64,000 nt of DNA. Source: Plotosus lineatus. Its lineage: Eukaryota; Chordata; Actinopteri; Siluriformes; Plotosidae. The first letter of the stretch is position 1; every line of letters starts with the position of its first letter. The stretch covers positions 75,469,050 through 75,533,049 of the forward strand of contig CM045729.1 of the NCBI GenBank assembly GCA_024760905.1. Direction: 5' to 3'. This document shows, piece by piece, positions 63,723 to 64,000 of the stretch. Under the pieces are notes generated by a model. That model saw only the letters and a program-made list of their open reading frames with translations. It did no database searches and was not told where the DNA came from. A program made the position numbers and the translations under genes.

Positions 63723-64000
63723 ATACCATGATCTCCCTTGAAATATCACACCTGATTGTGTAGCTGCTCTTAGTCAAATTTATTTACTCAGCACACTGAA
63801 AAGCAGCAGATATGCCAAAGTGCAGTACAAAAAGTCTTTTAAAAAACAGAATGAGAAGGAAACCACTGTCTATGGCAGAGGGGTCAGGAACCTTTTTGAC
63901 TCAGAGAGCCAAAAAAAAAAGACTCCTCCCGAGAAAGGAAAAAAGCTGAAAGGAAGAGAAGAAGATATATAATGAATATAAAGAAAAAATATGTATGTAT
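63723..64000. other. mcf2l-like intron with a short SINE-tail echo
   Basis: 63925-63965 reads GACTCCTCCCGAGAAAGG and AGCTGAAAGGAAGAGAAG, a degraded copy of the same SINE/LINE tail. Nothing else recognised. Confidence 0.45.

Overview
The window is nuclear DNA of a ray-finned fish, most likely a teleost. Three host genes with vertebrate exon-intron structure are embedded in dense fish-type transposons: Tc1-like elements, Rex3, a second RTE-like LINE, tRNA-derived SINEs, Tigger/pogo remnants and long CA, TA and GA arrays. No prokaryotic gene, CRISPR array or rRNA is visible. The tRNA-like segments are all SINE heads.

Host genes from left to right. (1) The last two coding exons of an rnf17-like Tudor-domain gene are on the + strand (3770-3956 and 8663-8758). 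Their intron holds a 5'-truncated LINE with a long open reverse transcriptase frame. (2) The complete coding region of cenpj (CPAP/SAS-4) is on the - strand, from the stop at 10634 to the ATG at 40519. I resolved 15 coding exons with consistent splice phases, totalling 3594 nt (1197 residues), plus a probable non-coding first exon near 40768-40890 with a ZNF143-type promoter motif. (3) The first two exons of an MCF2/Dbl-family gene, best matched to mcf2l, are on the + strand (43176-43257 and 55727-55810). About 12.5 kb of intron separates them, nearly all repeat, and the rest of the gene lies beyond the window. The order rnf17 then cenpj, convergent, agrees with the human neighbourhood as I remember it.

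Repeat landscape. Six pieces of one Tc1 family occur, and three of them share the same internal deletion. A second Tc1 family lies at 59705-62215 and has been interrupted by a LINE 5' end. The RTE-like LINE occurs at about eight places, once as an inverted pair with both 3' halves lost. Rex3 fragments are frequent inside cenpj introns. A tRNA-headed SINE recurs more than a dozen times. Its 5' module is joined at one fixed point to three different 3' modules, and its commonest tail resembles both the 5' and the 3' ends of the local LINE. A DNA element with roughly 0.5-kb inverted termini occupies cenpj intron 4. Several insertions have clear target-site duplications and give a relative order of events.

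The best candidates for something undescribed are the modular SINE family with its LINE-end-derived body, the Tc1 deletion subfamily apparently moved in trans, the long inverted-terminus element, and a cenpj upstream ORF whose stop overlaps the main start codon as ATGA. Identifications come from reading translations and motifs. No database search was run.
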